Below, piece by piece: positions 25,375-33,473 of a stretch of 64,000 nucleotides of DNA; the stretch's first letter is position 1; each line of letters opens with the position of its first letter. A model generated the notes under the pieces. That model was not told the DNA's origin. It searched no databases and was given only the letters and a program-made list of their open reading frames with translations. The position numbers and the translations under genes were made by a program. The stretch is from Gammaproteobacteria bacterium (GTDB lineage Bacteria; Pseudomonadota; Gammaproteobacteria; Ga0077536), in the NCBI GenBank assembly GCA_024234975.1, contig JACKNH010000011.1, positions 62,001-126,000 on the forward strand. The letters are read 5' to 3'.

Positions 25375-25542
25375 TCTAATTAGGGTTGTGTGCAGGGAGT
25401 CCGGCTGTGCGTCAATAATTCCCCATCAAGTCGTCGACGTTCGAAGCAGACATCGATGTACGATAAACACTAATTCAGCACTTACACAGCGAATGCTGTC
25501 AATGGATTGAAAGGAGACGCGAGTATAACTCGCTGATTCTAT
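25375..25542. other. Junction between the island and tRNA-Ala
   Basis: No gene is supported here. This is where an attachment site would be expected, because the tRNA 3' end points left into the island. I found no convincing second copy of the tRNA 3' end elsewhere in the island by eye. Confidence 0.4.
25519..25533 (-). terminator. Hairpin after tRNA-Ala, possible terminator
   Basis: GCGAGT-ATA-ACTCGC, a perfect 6-bp stem starting 10 bases beyond the tRNA 3' end on the minus strand. It is followed only by a mixed GTCTCCTTTC, so termination strength is doubtful. Confidence 0.35.
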
Positions 25543-25618
<76 letters not shown>

Positions 25619-25760
25619 ATTTTGCAGTGCCGGCAGCGGTGATGCGGCCGACGAAATTGCAGTGCGGACTGTATTGGAACTCGTCGGTCCGGTCAAGATT
25701 CCGCTGGCTTGCGGCCGTTCAACAGGTAGAATCGCTGGCAGATACCCGCCGGGACCTGCC

Positions 25761-26708
25761 ATGTCTGCTTTACCCCAATCCAGACCCGAATTCCCCGCAC
25801 TTTTCCGCGACCAGCTGACAACGTGTCAGGTCAATCTCGGCTATACCTGCAACCAGGCATGCCACCATTGCCACGTCAATGCTGGCCCCAATCGTACGGA
25901 GCAGATGAGCGGCGAGACCGTCGATGCGGTGCTGGACTTTATTGATCAGCACAAGATCGCCACGCTGGATTTGACCGGCGGTGCGCCGGAACTCAATCCG
26001 CACTTCCGCCGCCTGGTCACCGCCGCAAGACGTCGCGGTCTGCGCGTCATCGATCGCTGCAACCTCACGATTCTCGAAGAACCGGGGCAGGATAATCTGG
26101 CCGCGTTCCTGGCCGAAAATGAAGTTGTCGTGGTCGCTTCGCTGCCATGTTATGACAGGCCGAACGTCGAGAAGCAGCGCGGCAAAGGCGTTTACGATCT
26201 CAGCATCAGCGGGTTGAAGCAGCTCAATGCACTTGGCTATGGACGCGTTGGCGGTAGGTTGGAGTTGAACCTGGTCTATAACCCTGTGGGGCCTTCGTTG
26301 CCGCCGTCGCAGATTGAACTGGAAAACGATTATCGTCGCGAGTTGGCGGAGCGACACGGCATCTCTTTCAATCATCTGCTGACCATCTGCAATATGCCGA
26401 TTGCCCGTTTCCGCCATGCGTTGGAACGCGATGGCCGGCTCGATGCGTACATGGATACGCTGGTCCACGCCCATCGCGACGAAAATCTGGCGGCGGTGAT
26501 GTGCCGTAGCCTGGTCAGCGTGGATTGGGAAGGCTATCTCTACGACTGCGACTTCAACCAGATGTTGGGCATGCCGCTCAGTGGCCGCCGAACCCATATC
26601 ACCGAGCTTTCCGACGCCAATGTGGATGGGCGTGCGATCGCTGTTGACAACCACTGCTTCGGTTGCACCGCGGGGCAGGGCAGTAGTTGCGGTGGTGCGC
26701 TCGCCTGA
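25761..26708 (+). CDS. arsS: Arsenosugar biosynthesis radical SAM protein ArsS
   Basis: A 315-residue protein from the ATG at 25761. The radical SAM cluster motif is CNQACHHC (C30, C34, C37), followed by DLTGGAPELNPHF for SAM binding. A C-terminal DUF3641-type region has MCRSLVSVDWEGYLYDCDFNQMLG and a cysteine-rich end CFGCTAGQGSSCGG. This is the pattern of the ArsS family, proposed to transfer a 5'-deoxyadenosyl group to dimethylarsenic species. The two genes that follow are the transferases usually found with it. No arsM methyltransferase is in the window, so a different acceptor cannot be excluded. Confidence 0.88.
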   Translation: MSALPQSRPEFPALFRDQLTTCQVNLGYTCNQACHHCHVNAGPNRTEQMSGETVDAVLDFIDQHKIATLDLTGGAPELNPHFRRLVTAARRRGLRVIDRCNLTILEEPGQDNLAAFLAENEVVVVASLPCYDRPNVEKQRGKGVYDLSISGLKQLNALGYGRVGGRLELNLVYNPVGPSLPPSQIELENDYRRELAERHGISFNHLLTICNMPIARFRHALERDGRLDAYMDTLVHAHRDENLAAVMCRSLVSVDWEGYLYDCDFNQMLGMPLSGRRTHITELSDANVDGRAIAVDNHCFGCTAGQGSSCGGALA

Positions 26709-26730
26709 TGAATGCAGTGCGCGGAGCACG

Positions 26731-27432
26731 ATGAGCGATCACGCTGCAAGGCAGTGCTTCATCTCCATTGTCATGCCGGTACTGAATGAGGCGGAGGTCA
26801 TTGCGACGCGAATCGGAGAATTAAAGCATTTGCGCAAGCATGGCTATGAACTCATCGTCGTTGATGGCGGCAGTCACGACGGCGCCGCTGACCGCGCGGT
26901 CGCCGCGGATCTCGTGCTGGTTTCTGCTCGCGGCCGGGCACGGCAAATGAACGCAGGTGCCCACCAGGCAAACGGGCAGTTTCTTCTATTTTTGCACGCG
27001 GATACGCAATTACCCCCAGATGTGGCGGACGTGCTGGCGCCGCTGGCGCAGGCGTCGGAGCCACGCTGGGGAAGATTCGATGTCCGGCTCGATAGCCCGG
27101 CATGGTGGGCGCGAATCATTGAAACGGCGATGAACCTGCGCTCGCGCTGGACCGCGGTCGCTACCGGCGACCAGGCGATGTTCGTCCATCGTGATCTCTT
27201 TGCCGCGGTCGGTGGCTTTGAAGACATCCCGCTGATGGAGGATATTGCCTTGTCCAAAGCCCTGCGGCGCAGATCCAGTCCACTGTGCCTGCGGGCGCGC
27301 GTGCGGACATCGGCGCGTCGCTGGCAGCGCCATGGTGTTGTCCGAACAGTATTGCTGATGTGGCGGCTGCGGCTGGCGTATTGGCTGGGCGTGCCGCCCG
27401 CAAAGTTGGCACTGCAATATGCCGAGCGATGA
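26731..27432 (+). CDS. TIGR04283-type family 2 glycosyltransferase (ArsS-associated)
   Basis: A 233-residue protein from the ATG at 26731 with GGAGC upstream. The GT-A fold begins ISIVMPVLNEAEVI, then ELIVVDGGSHDGA and LLFLHADTQLPPDV, the last carrying the metal-binding HAD in place of the common DxD. The later segment TGDQAMFVHRDLFAAVGGF is typical of the family. It matches the transferase class that recurrently follows ArsS-like radical SAM genes. It lies 22 bases after arsS and overlaps the next gene by 14 bases, so the three form an operon. Confidence 0.88.
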   Translation: MSDHAARQCFISIVMPVLNEAEVIATRIGELKHLRKHGYELIVVDGGSHDGAADRAVAADLVLVSARGRARQMNAGAHQANGQFLLFLHADTQLPPDVADVLAPLAQASEPRWGRFDVRLDSPAWWARIIETAMNLRSRWTAVATGDQAMFVHRDLFAAVGGFEDIPLMEDIALSKALRRRSSPLCLRARVRTSARRWQRHGVVRTVLLMWRLRLAYWLGVPPAKLALQYAER

Positions 27433-28045
27433 AGCTGCCGTGGTCGTGTTCGCTCGCTGGCCTGAACCGGGAAAGGTGAAAACGCGGCTGATTCCGCACC
27501 TGGGGGAGGTGGGTGCAGCACGCCTGGCGCACGAACTGCTCGTTCGGACACTGACCACGGTCAGTTCGGCAGACTTCCCGGTGCAGATACTGTGTGTCGA
27601 CGGCGCGGTCGATGGCTTCGAACTGGGTGGTGTGGTTGATCCCATGCAGTGGCGCGTCATACCGCAAGGTTCGGGAGATCTCGGTGCGCGGATGGCGGAA
27701 GTCTTCTGGCTGGTGTCCATGCGGCAACGCCACGTCGTGCTGGTTGGGTCGGATATCCCGGCATTGAGTGCAGAAATCCTCGGCGAGGCCCGACGTGCGT
27801 TGCAATCAGGTGTTGACGTTGTGATTGGCCCGGCCAGTGACGGCGGTTATTATCTCATCGGTCTGTCGGGGCATCATCCCGCGCTGTTCCAGGAAATTCA
27901 GTGGAGCACGCCGGCGGTATTCGCGCAGACAATGACCCGAATAAACAGCCTCGGACTCTCGGTTCACGTGCTGCCGGAATGCTGGGATTTGGACCGAGAA
28001 GAAGATTTCAATCGTTGGCAGGAATTGAAGCGAAACGCATCATGA
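27419..28045 (+). CDS. TIGR04282-type transferase (DUF2064; ArsS-associated)
   Basis: A 208-residue protein with VVVFARWPEPGKVKTRL near the N-terminus, a nucleotide-sugar-transferase-like loop, followed by VVLVGSDIPALSAEIL and VIGPASDGGYYLIGL. This is the DUF2064/TIGR04282 layout. Together with the TIGR04283 protein it is thought to build the sugar part of arsenosugars or related compounds. The start codon overlaps the upstream gene by 14 bases, and its stop overlaps the thioesterase start as ATGA. Confidence 0.88.
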   Translation: MPSDEAAVVVFARWPEPGKVKTRLIPHLGEVGAARLAHELLVRTLTTVSSADFPVQILCVDGAVDGFELGGVVDPMQWRVIPQGSGDLGARMAEVFWLVSMRQRHVVLVGSDIPALSAEILGEARRALQSGVDVVIGPASDGGYYLIGLSGHHPALFQEIQWSTPAVFAQTMTRINSLGLSVHVLPECWDLDREEDFNRWQELKRNAS

Positions 28046-28482
28046 GCAAGGCGCTGGAAGATTTCATTGCACAATACCCTCTGACACTGAACGATGATGT
28101 CCGCTGGGGCGACATGGATGCGTTCGGGCACGTCAACAACACCGTTTATTACCGCTATTTTGAAAGCGCCCGCGTGCTGATGGACGAGCGCATTTCGTTC
28201 CACGACGCAGAAAACAACATAGGCGCCATCCTGGCCGAGCAGAGCTGCCGTTACCGCATTCCGGTTATCTATCCCGACACGTTGACCATCGGTCTGCGCA
28301 ACATCGAAATCCGCGAGTTCGATGTCATCCAGGAGTATGCACTGTTCAGCCATACCCATCAGGCCATCGCCGCGACCGGCACCGGCCGACTCGTGCGCTT
28401 TGACTATCGCAACAACAGCAAGGTCATGATCGACGATAATCTTCGTCGCCGGTTGCAGACCATCGAATGGGCAGGAGCATGA
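28042..28482 (+). CDS. Acyl-CoA thioesterase, 4HBT/YbgC-like
   Basis: A 146-residue hotdog-fold protein. VRWGDMDAFGHVNNTVYYRYFESAR contains the active-site aspartate region of 4-hydroxybenzoyl-CoA-type thioesterases; the RYRIPVIYPDTLTIGLRN segment forms the central strand. Soluble, presumably cytoplasmic and multimeric. It starts in an ATGA overlap with the previous gene and is likely cotranscribed, although a functional link to arsenosugar synthesis is not evident. Confidence 0.88.
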   Translation: MSKALEDFIAQYPLTLNDDVRWGDMDAFGHVNNTVYYRYFESARVLMDERISFHDAENNIGAILAEQSCRYRIPVIYPDTLTIGLRNIEIREFDVIQEYALFSHTHQAIAATGTGRLVRFDYRNNSKVMIDDNLRRRLQTIEWAGA

Positions 28483-28484
28483 TG

Positions 28485-29192
28485 ATGAAGCGGAATGTGT
28501 TGTTGCCTCGATTGAGTCTTTCGGCCGGTTTACTCGTGGTACTTGCGTCTGCGCTGTTATCGTCCGTTGCCCTGGCGCACGGCGTGGCGCAGGTCGACCA
28601 GGGATTTCTGCAGACAAATTCCGGCATGGCGCTGGTGCCTTACATGTATCTCGGCGCCAAACACATGGTCACGGGGTATGACCACCTGCTGTTCCTCGCC
28701 GGGGTCATTTTTTTCCTGTACCGCATCAAGGATGTCGCGCTGTATGTCACGCTGTTCGCCATCGGCCATAGCACGACGCTACTGCTCGGCGTGCTGGGCG
28801 GCATCCACGCCAACGCCTATATCGTCGACGCCATCATAGGCCTCTCGGTGGTTTACAAGGCATTCGAGAATATCGGCGGTTTCCGTCGCCTGGGTTGGAA
28901 TTTTGATACGCGGCTGGCGGTGTTGTTCTTCGGCTTCTTCCACGGTTTCGGTCTGGCCACCAAGCTGCAGGACTTGACGCTGTCAGCGGATGGCTTGGTG
29001 CCGAACATGCTGGCATTCAACGTCGGCGTGGAACTCGGCCAGTTCTGCGCACTCGCACTCATTCTGGTCGCGTTCAATCTGTGGCGTGCATCAGGTCGTT
29101 TCATGCAGCACGCTTTCGCCGCCAATGTTCTGTTGATGGCGGCAGGGTTCGTGTTATTCGGATATCAATTGACGGGCTACCTGATAAGTTGA
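28485..29192 (+). CDS. HupE/UreJ-family membrane protein
   Basis: A 235-residue protein. Three ATGs stand in a row (28479, 28482, 28485); the third has the best spacing from AGGAG. Signal peptide to about residue 30 (VALAHG), then about six membrane helices with the family's histidine/aspartate motifs GYDHLLFLAG, IGHSTTLLLG and FGFFHGFGLATKL. HupE/UreJ relatives transport nickel or cobalt in characterised cases; the metal here is not known. It overlaps or abuts the thioesterase stop and is followed 10 bases later by a membrane-anchored partner. Confidence 0.85.
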   Translation: MKRNVLLPRLSLSAGLLVVLASALLSSVALAHGVAQVDQGFLQTNSGMALVPYMYLGAKHMVTGYDHLLFLAGVIFFLYRIKDVALYVTLFAIGHSTTLLLGVLGGIHANAYIVDAIIGLSVVYKAFENIGGFRRLGWNFDTRLAVLFFGFFHGFGLATKLQDLTLSADGLVPNMLAFNVGVELGQFCALALILVAFNLWRASGRFMQHAFAANVLLMAAGFVLFGYQLTGYLIS

Positions 29193-29202
29193 AGAGGGTG
29201 TA

Positions 29203-29877
29203 ATGGCTGATACCAAGTCGCCGTTTGAAGTTACGCCGCCAGCGGCGGGTTCATTGATCAAAGCCGTACTGGCGGCAATCGTTGGCGCTGCCGTATTGCT
29301 GGTCGTCGTCGTGCTGCCGGCAGAGTACAACATCGATCCCACCGGTCTTGGCGGCGCGCTCGGGCTGACCAGTCTGCGCGGTGGCGGAAGTGGTGAAGGC
29401 GGCGCGGGCGGCGGAACCGTATCATTCGCTGCCGGAACGGCGATGAGTCTCGAAGGTGTGGAAGCCGCGGGCGGCATGAACGACCCGGTTCCGTTACCGA
29501 ACACGGCGGTTCACCAATCGCATACCGCACCGTTCCAGAAGCGCACCATCGAGATTGTCATGGCGCCGAATGAAGAACTGGAATACAAGGCGATCATGCA
29601 GCAGGACCAGGTCATGCTTTATCACTGGCGTGCCGACCGCGGCGATCTTTATTTCGATTTTCACGCCGATTCTCCCGAAGCTCCTGAGGGCTTCTGGGTG
29701 CGCTATGAAGAGGGTGATGGCGTTGCGGAGTCACAGGGATCACTGGTCGCGCCCTTCAACGGCAACCATGGCTGGTTCTGGCTGAACTACAACGAATTCC
29801 CCGTCACCATCACGCTGGATGTCGAAGGTTATTTCGATGACATCGTTGAGCTGGGGCGGTCAGTGATTCCCCAGTAG
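29203..29877 (+). CDS. Transmembrane anchor protein, partner of HupE
   Basis: A 224-residue protein with GAGGGTG-type ribosome site. One membrane helix (about residues 18-40), a glycine-rich linker (about 52-70) and a periplasmic domain with conserved-looking EELEYKAIMQQDQVMLYHW and GNHGWFWLNYN. It resembles the 'transmembrane anchor protein' that accompanies HupE/UreJ genes in many proteobacteria. Function unknown; a role in metal delivery is inferred only from context. It converges with the flagellar ycgR gene. Confidence 0.75.
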   Translation: MADTKSPFEVTPPAAGSLIKAVLAAIVGAAVLLVVVVLPAEYNIDPTGLGGALGLTSLRGGGSGEGGAGGGTVSFAAGTAMSLEGVEAAGGMNDPVPLPNTAVHQSHTAPFQKRTIEIVMAPNEELEYKAIMQQDQVMLYHWRADRGDLYFDFHADSPEAPEGFWVRYEEGDGVAESQGSLVAPFNGNHGWFWLNYNEFPVTITLDVEGYFDDIVELGRSVIPQ

Positions 29878-29886
29878 AGGCAGGGC

Positions 29887-30675
29887 TCAGGAATCGGTGC
29901 GGTTTCGCATCCGCTCCCGGTCCAACGCAACGATCAGTTGCTCGACCTTTCGCGTATCGTTCTGACCGAGATTCAGGAAGCGGGCGCCGACCCGTGATGC
30001 GCGTGCGCTGCCCTGATGTTCGACATGGCAGATTTCGACTTCGGCCGCCACACGTTCGCCATACGGTAGCGAGATCATGCAGTAAGGCAGCACGTCACCC
30101 TTGGTCAGGGTCGCGGTCGGGCCAAACGGCACGCGAGCCGAAAATCCTCCCAAGGAAATATCACGCAGTTCGCCGTGGCAGTCAGGAATGCCATCGTTGC
30201 GCAGTACCAGCGAGATGCTGTCGCGCAGCGGCACAGGGGCACGATAGTACTGCCGCTTCTGCGTGTGCAGCACGCGGTTCGGAAACATCACTTTGTAATA
30301 GGGAATACCGCGGTCTTCACCTGTTGCGGTAATCAAGCTGCGAAATTCCACGTCCAGGCCGTCGATGCGGGCGCGTACGCGAATGCGTGGATCTTCTTCG
30401 AGCAGTTTGGGTCGCACCTGAGGCACCAACTCATCGAGTACGAGGTAGCGACCGCGTTCGACGACTTCCAGGATCATACTGTTGTGACGAATCGCGGATT
30501 CGCTGACGTTCACCGTAATGACGGCTTTGGCGCGGCAGATGGATTCCAGTAACAGGTTGACACTGATCGGGCTGTCGGTGACCCGAACAATTTGATGGGA
30601 ACCCGTGATGTCAAAGTCGTCGTCCGGAACGACGACCGGCGCGGGTACACGCTTTGGGCCGAAGAATCCGAACAT
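29887..30675 (-). CDS. ycgR: YcgR-like flagellar brake protein, PilZ domain
   Basis: A 262-residue protein with an N-terminal YcgR domain (about 25-135) and a C-terminal PilZ domain with both c-di-GMP-binding motifs: RQYYR (141-145) and DISLGG (172-177). Known: c-di-GMP-bound YcgR acts on the flagellar motor to slow or bias rotation. It follows flgM and flgN on the minus strand with a 23-base gap, so it is probably expressed late from the sigma-28 promoter ahead of flgM. Confidence 0.9.
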   Translation of the reverse strand: MFGFFGPKRVPAPVVVPDDDFDITGSHQIVRVTDSPISVNLLLESICRAKAVITVNVSESAIRHNSMILEVVERGRYLVLDELVPQVRPKLLEEDPRIRVRARIDGLDVEFRSLITATGEDRGIPYYKVMFPNRVLHTQKRQYYRAPVPLRDSISLVLRNDGIPDCHGELRDISLGGFSARVPFGPTATLTKGDVLPYCMISLPYGERVAAEVEICHVEHQGSARASRVGARFLNLGQNDTRKVEQLIVALDRERMRNRTDS

Positions 30676-30698
30676 GGGAAACCGTCAGGAAGAGAAAA

Positions 30699-31160
30699 TC
30701 AGGCGCGGGCTAATGGACCAGCCAATGGGCCATACTGCAGTTTGCCACGCGCACCGTAGATGGCCGGTGTGCTGGGCGCACCTATAAACAGTTCAAGCAG
30801 GCGGCGGTTCATGGCCCGCGCTGCCTCAATGATGATGCCGTTACGGCGATTATCACGATCACATTGTTCCAGCAACTCGTTGGCAGTACGCCAGTCTTCA
30901 ACCAGTCCGTGCGCGAGAAACAATTCGGCCGCGGTTTTGACATTGGCTGCGCGCATCGTCTTATTGATGTCGCCGATCAGGCTGCGCAGAATCTCGAATT
31001 GCTGTTGCTTGGCTTTGCTGCTGTCGATGATGCCTTGGTCATTGCGCTCACGCAGTGCCAGGCGCTCGCATTCGAGCTGCCGCAACAGTTCGTTGGCGGC
31101 CGACTTTACCGCGCCGATCATCGCGCTCAAGACAGTGCGTTCAGCCGTGAACTGTGTCAT
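30699..31160 (-). CDS. flgN: Flagellar export chaperone FlgN
   Basis: A 153-residue all-helical protein with the FlgN pattern (LECERLALRERNDQGIIDSSKAKQQQ, then LFLAHGLVEDWRTANELLEQCDRDNRRNG). Known: FlgN escorts the hook-filament junction proteins FlgK and FlgL to the export gate; both are encoded in the window. Its start overlaps the flgM stop by 4 bases (ATGA), so the two are translationally coupled. Confidence 0.9.
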   Translation of the reverse strand: MTQFTAERTVLSAMIGAVKSAANELLRQLECERLALRERNDQGIIDSSKAKQQQFEILRSLIGDINKTMRAANVKTAAELFLAHGLVEDWRTANELLEQCDRDNRRNGIIIEAARAMNRRLLELFIGAPSTPAIYGARGKLQYGPLAGPLARA

Positions 31161-31477
31161 GCAAGGTGCTCTCGCAGCATCGATTCAAATTCCAGCAGTT
31201 TCTCCGCCGTTGCCCGCGGATCGACTTCATATGATCCATCAGCAATCTGTTGACGGATTTCGGCAACGCGCTGCTGGTCAACGTGGGGCAATGACTCCAC
31301 GGACTGCACGAGATCGCGGATGCGCGAAGCGAGGTCGGTAATCGTGACGACGTCACTCGAACCTGCCTTACCGGTTGCGGCCGCCGCGCCGCCATTGTTC
31401 GGTCCAGTCGCACTTGTGGTTTGACTTTTTATACCCCGTATCGGACCGCTGCCGGGGCCATTAACACCTGTCACCAT
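31157..31477 (-). CDS. flgM: Anti-sigma-28 factor FlgM
   Basis: A 106-residue protein with a low-complexity, disordered N-terminal half (G/S/A/T-rich) and the FlgM C-terminal helices (ITDLASRIRDLVQSVESLPHVDQQRV, then AEKLLEFESML). Known: FlgM holds sigma-28 (FliA) inactive until hook completion allows its export. GGAGA lies 8 bases before the start. A strong sigma-28 promoter match lies about 30 bases upstream, giving the usual feedback loop. Confidence 0.93.
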   Translation of the reverse strand: MVTGVNGPGSGPIRGIKSQTTSATGPNNGGAAAATGKAGSSDVVTITDLASRIRDLVQSVESLPHVDQQRVAEIRQQIADGSYEVDPRATAEKLLEFESMLREHLA

Positions 31478-31508
31478 GGTCTGGGTTCTCCAACTAAGCC
31501 TGCAGGAG

Positions 31509-31535
31509 TTAACGGCGCTGAATACAGAAACTTAA
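31509..31535 (-). promoter_or_regulatory. Sigma-28 (FliA) promoter of flgM-flgN-ycgR
   Basis: Read on the minus strand: TTAAGTTT, 11 bases, GCCGTTAA. This differs from the consensus TAAAGTTT-N11-GCCGATAA at only two positions, with exact spacing. It ends 32 bases before the flgM start codon. Confidence 0.88.
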
Positions 31536-31536
31536 A

Positions 31537-31555
31537 CCCCCCGTTATGTGACGGG
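31537..31555 (-). terminator. Short hairpin after flgA, possible terminator
   Basis: On the minus strand CCCGT-CACATA-ACGGG followed by GGGTTTAAG. The 5-bp stem and weak T run make it a modest terminator candidate for flgA. It directly abuts the -35 element of the flgM promoter. Confidence 0.35.
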
Positions 31556-31604
31556 ATAGGCGAATTCGTCGCGCCGTTCCGCTGGCAATGCTACATCCAT
31601 CCTG

Positions 31605-32321
31605 TTATCGCATCATCGTCCCGGCCGTGGAAATCTGAACCATGGAACGACCGGTGACCATGGCCTCAATCACCCTGGAAGAACTGAGATTCTTCACCGG
31701 GATCCGTTCTCCCGCACGGCCATCGCGCAAGGCGAGACCGTTGGCTGATACCGCAATGGCAGCACCTACTGCATTGATGGTGACTGTTTCGCCACGTTTG
31801 ACGAGTTTTGGCGGCTGCAGCTGGCCAGTCGACAACACCGTATCCGGACTCAAAGCTCGCCGCGGGATCCAGCCGGTGACCTGCGCAACGTCAGTGAAGT
31901 AGCCGCTGGTCAATCCTGCGACGCTGCGGCGGGCCACTGCGAGCATGTCCGGGCTCAGCGGTACGCCGGGTGCGGCGGGCCGGGTCAATACCACGATATC
32001 TACAGACTGCTGGATGGATACCGGAACCAGCAGCGACCAACGGCGACTGCCATTGCAGGCAACTGAGACTGTGGTGTTGCCGCTTGCGCGACCGGTTGCC
32101 GACATGCGGGCGGCCAGTGGCTCGTCGCATTCCGGAACGCGCAGTCGGCTGTCGAGACGGCCGACCTCAACGACGGTTTCCCCTGCGAGTGTTGCGGCGT
32201 GGGTTTCAGCGAAGCGCTGCGCGACCGCGCGAATGCTGGCCTCGGATTGGAACGTGTTGGCAGCCTCGCCGGCCATTGCAGTGACCAGAAGAAGTATCGT
32301 GCCCATTACGCGTAGTTTCAT
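31605..32321 (-). CDS. flgA: Flagellar P-ring assembly chaperone FlgA
   Basis: A 238-residue periplasmic protein with a signal peptide (1-20, MKLRVMGTILLLVTAMAGEA), an N-terminal FlgA domain and a C-terminal SAF domain (about 115-235; APGVPLSPDMLAVARR, then IPVKNLSSSRVIEAMVTG). Known: it assists FlgI assembly into the P ring. It is divergent from flgB and has its own sigma-54 promoter match 41 bases upstream. Confidence 0.93.
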   Translation of the reverse strand: MKLRVMGTILLLVTAMAGEAANTFQSEASIRAVAQRFAETHAATLAGETVVEVGRLDSRLRVPECDEPLAARMSATGRASGNTTVSVACNGSRRWSLLVPVSIQQSVDIVVLTRPAAPGVPLSPDMLAVARRSVAGLTSGYFTDVAQVTGWIPRRALSPDTVLSTGQLQPPKLVKRGETVTINAVGAAIAVSANGLALRDGRAGERIPVKNLSSSRVIEAMVTGRSMVQISTAGTMMR

Positions 32322-32361
32322 TGCTCATTCATCCCGCTGTTTTGCGTCTTGCGGGAAGGTC

Positions 32362-32377
32362 AGCAAATTCCATGCCG
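32362..32377 (-). promoter_or_regulatory. Sigma-54 promoter of flgA
   Basis: Minus strand CGGCATGGAATTTGCT: the -24 GG and -12 GC are exactly 10 bases apart, and GGCATG-N4-TTGCT fits the TGGCACG-N4-TTGCW consensus except for the first base. Confidence 0.75.
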
Positions 32378-32599
32378 CCTTGTAGCCTTCACCGCGTCTT
32401 CCGAGCCGACAGCCGTTTTGTGCCTTGGTATGCACCTGTGTCAGAGCGGGCTGCGGAAATTCGACCTCGGCAATGCTGGACGAGGAGGCGGCAATTCGCC
32501 GTTGGCGGGCGGCAATGCTTGCCGTTCGCTGCCGGCAGTCACCGGCAATTTGAACTTTTAAATCCCGGAAAACCCGCTATTTCCTCTGTCTGCGCAACA

Positions 32600-32615
32600 T
32601 GGCACGACTTTCGCT
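32600..32615 (+). promoter_or_regulatory. Sigma-54 promoter of the flgB operon
   Basis: TGGCACGACTTTCGCT: perfect -24 half (TGGCACG) and -12 GC at the right distance; TCGCT instead of TTGCT. It lies 40 bases before flgB. Confidence 0.8.
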
Positions 32616-32655
32616 TATATCGGTCCGCAACCAGCAATCACGGCGGACAATCGCA

Positions 32656-33039
32656 ATGTTCAACCTCGACAAAGCATTCGGCATTCACGCACAAGCGCTC
32701 ACGGCGCGGGCGGCCCGTGCGGAAGTGCTGGCTACGAATCTGGCTAACTCGGATACGCCGGGATATCAGGCGAGGGACCTGGATTTCAGCACTTTGTTTT
32801 CCAACGCGGGTGTCTCGCTCTCACGCACGGCCAGCGGTCACGTCGGCGGCAGAACCGAATCGGTTGCTGGCGCCCGGTTGGTCTATCGCACGCCGATGCA
32901 GGCTTCGCTGGATCAGAACACGGTCGATCCGCAGGAAGAGCATGGCCGCTTCATGCAGAACGCGCTTCAGTATGAAGCAAGCGTGAGGTTGTTGAACGGC
33001 AGAATCAGCGGGCTGCTGTCCGCTATCAGAGGCGAGTAA
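32656..33039 (+). CDS. flgB: Flagellar proximal rod protein FlgB
   Basis: A 127-residue protein starting MFNLDKAFGIH; the open frame runs further upstream but across the sigma-54 promoter, so the ATG at 32656 is the start. It has the rod motif LATNLANSDTPGYQARDLDF and a C-terminal helix. Known: FlgB forms the proximal rod in the periplasm. First gene of the rod/hook operon, 2 bases before flgC. Confidence 0.95.
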   Translation: MFNLDKAFGIHAQALTARAARAEVLATNLANSDTPGYQARDLDFSTLFSNAGVSLSRTASGHVGGRTESVAGARLVYRTPMQASLDQNTVDPQEEHGRFMQNALQYEASVRLLNGRISGLLSAIRGE

Positions 33040-33041
33040 TC

Positions 33042-33458
33042 ATGGATTTATTCAGAGTCTTCGATATCGCCAGCAGCGCGCTCAGCGCGCAGACGGTAAG
33101 AATGAATACCACGGCCAGCAACATGGCCAACGTGGATAGCGCCAGCAGCAGCATCGGCACGACCTATCGCGCCCGGCAGCCGGTCTTCGAATCCGTGTTG
33201 ACCCAGAGCATTGGCGATGGTGTCGCCGTGGGCGGCGTCCGGCTGGCCGGCATCGTTGAAAGCAACGCGGAACTGCGGCGGGAATATCAGCCGGCCAATC
33301 CGCTCGCCGATGAAGCCGGCTACGTGTTTCTTCCCAATGTGAACCCCGTGGAGGAGATGGCCAACATGATCTCCGCCTCGCGTTCGTACCAGACCAATCT
33401 CGAAGTCATCAACACGTCCAAGCAGATGCTGATGCGGACGTTGAATCTCGGCCGCTGA
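33042..33458 (+). CDS. flgC: Flagellar proximal rod protein FlgC
   Basis: A 138-residue protein with the N-terminal rod/hook helix (FDIASSALSAQTVRMNTTASNMANV) and the C-terminal Flg_bbr_C segment (MANMISASRSYQTNLEVINTSKQM). Known: part of the rod together with FlgB, FlgF and FlgG. It begins 2 bases after flgB ends. Confidence 0.96.
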   Translation: MDLFRVFDIASSALSAQTVRMNTTASNMANVDSASSSIGTTYRARQPVFESVLTQSIGDGVAVGGVRLAGIVESNAELRREYQPANPLADEAGYVFLPNVNPVEEMANMISASRSYQTNLEVINTSKQMLMRTLNLGR

Positions 33459-33473
33459 CGGGAGGCCATATAA

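Larger units (their letters stand above)
32322..32655. other. Divergent flgA/flgB regulatory region
   Basis: 334 bases without a gene. It holds back-to-back sigma-54 promoter matches, one toward flgA (32362-32377) and one toward flgB (32600-32615). The roughly 220 bases between them could hold enhancer sites for FleQ or FleR; no consensus for these was assigned. Confidence 0.7.
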
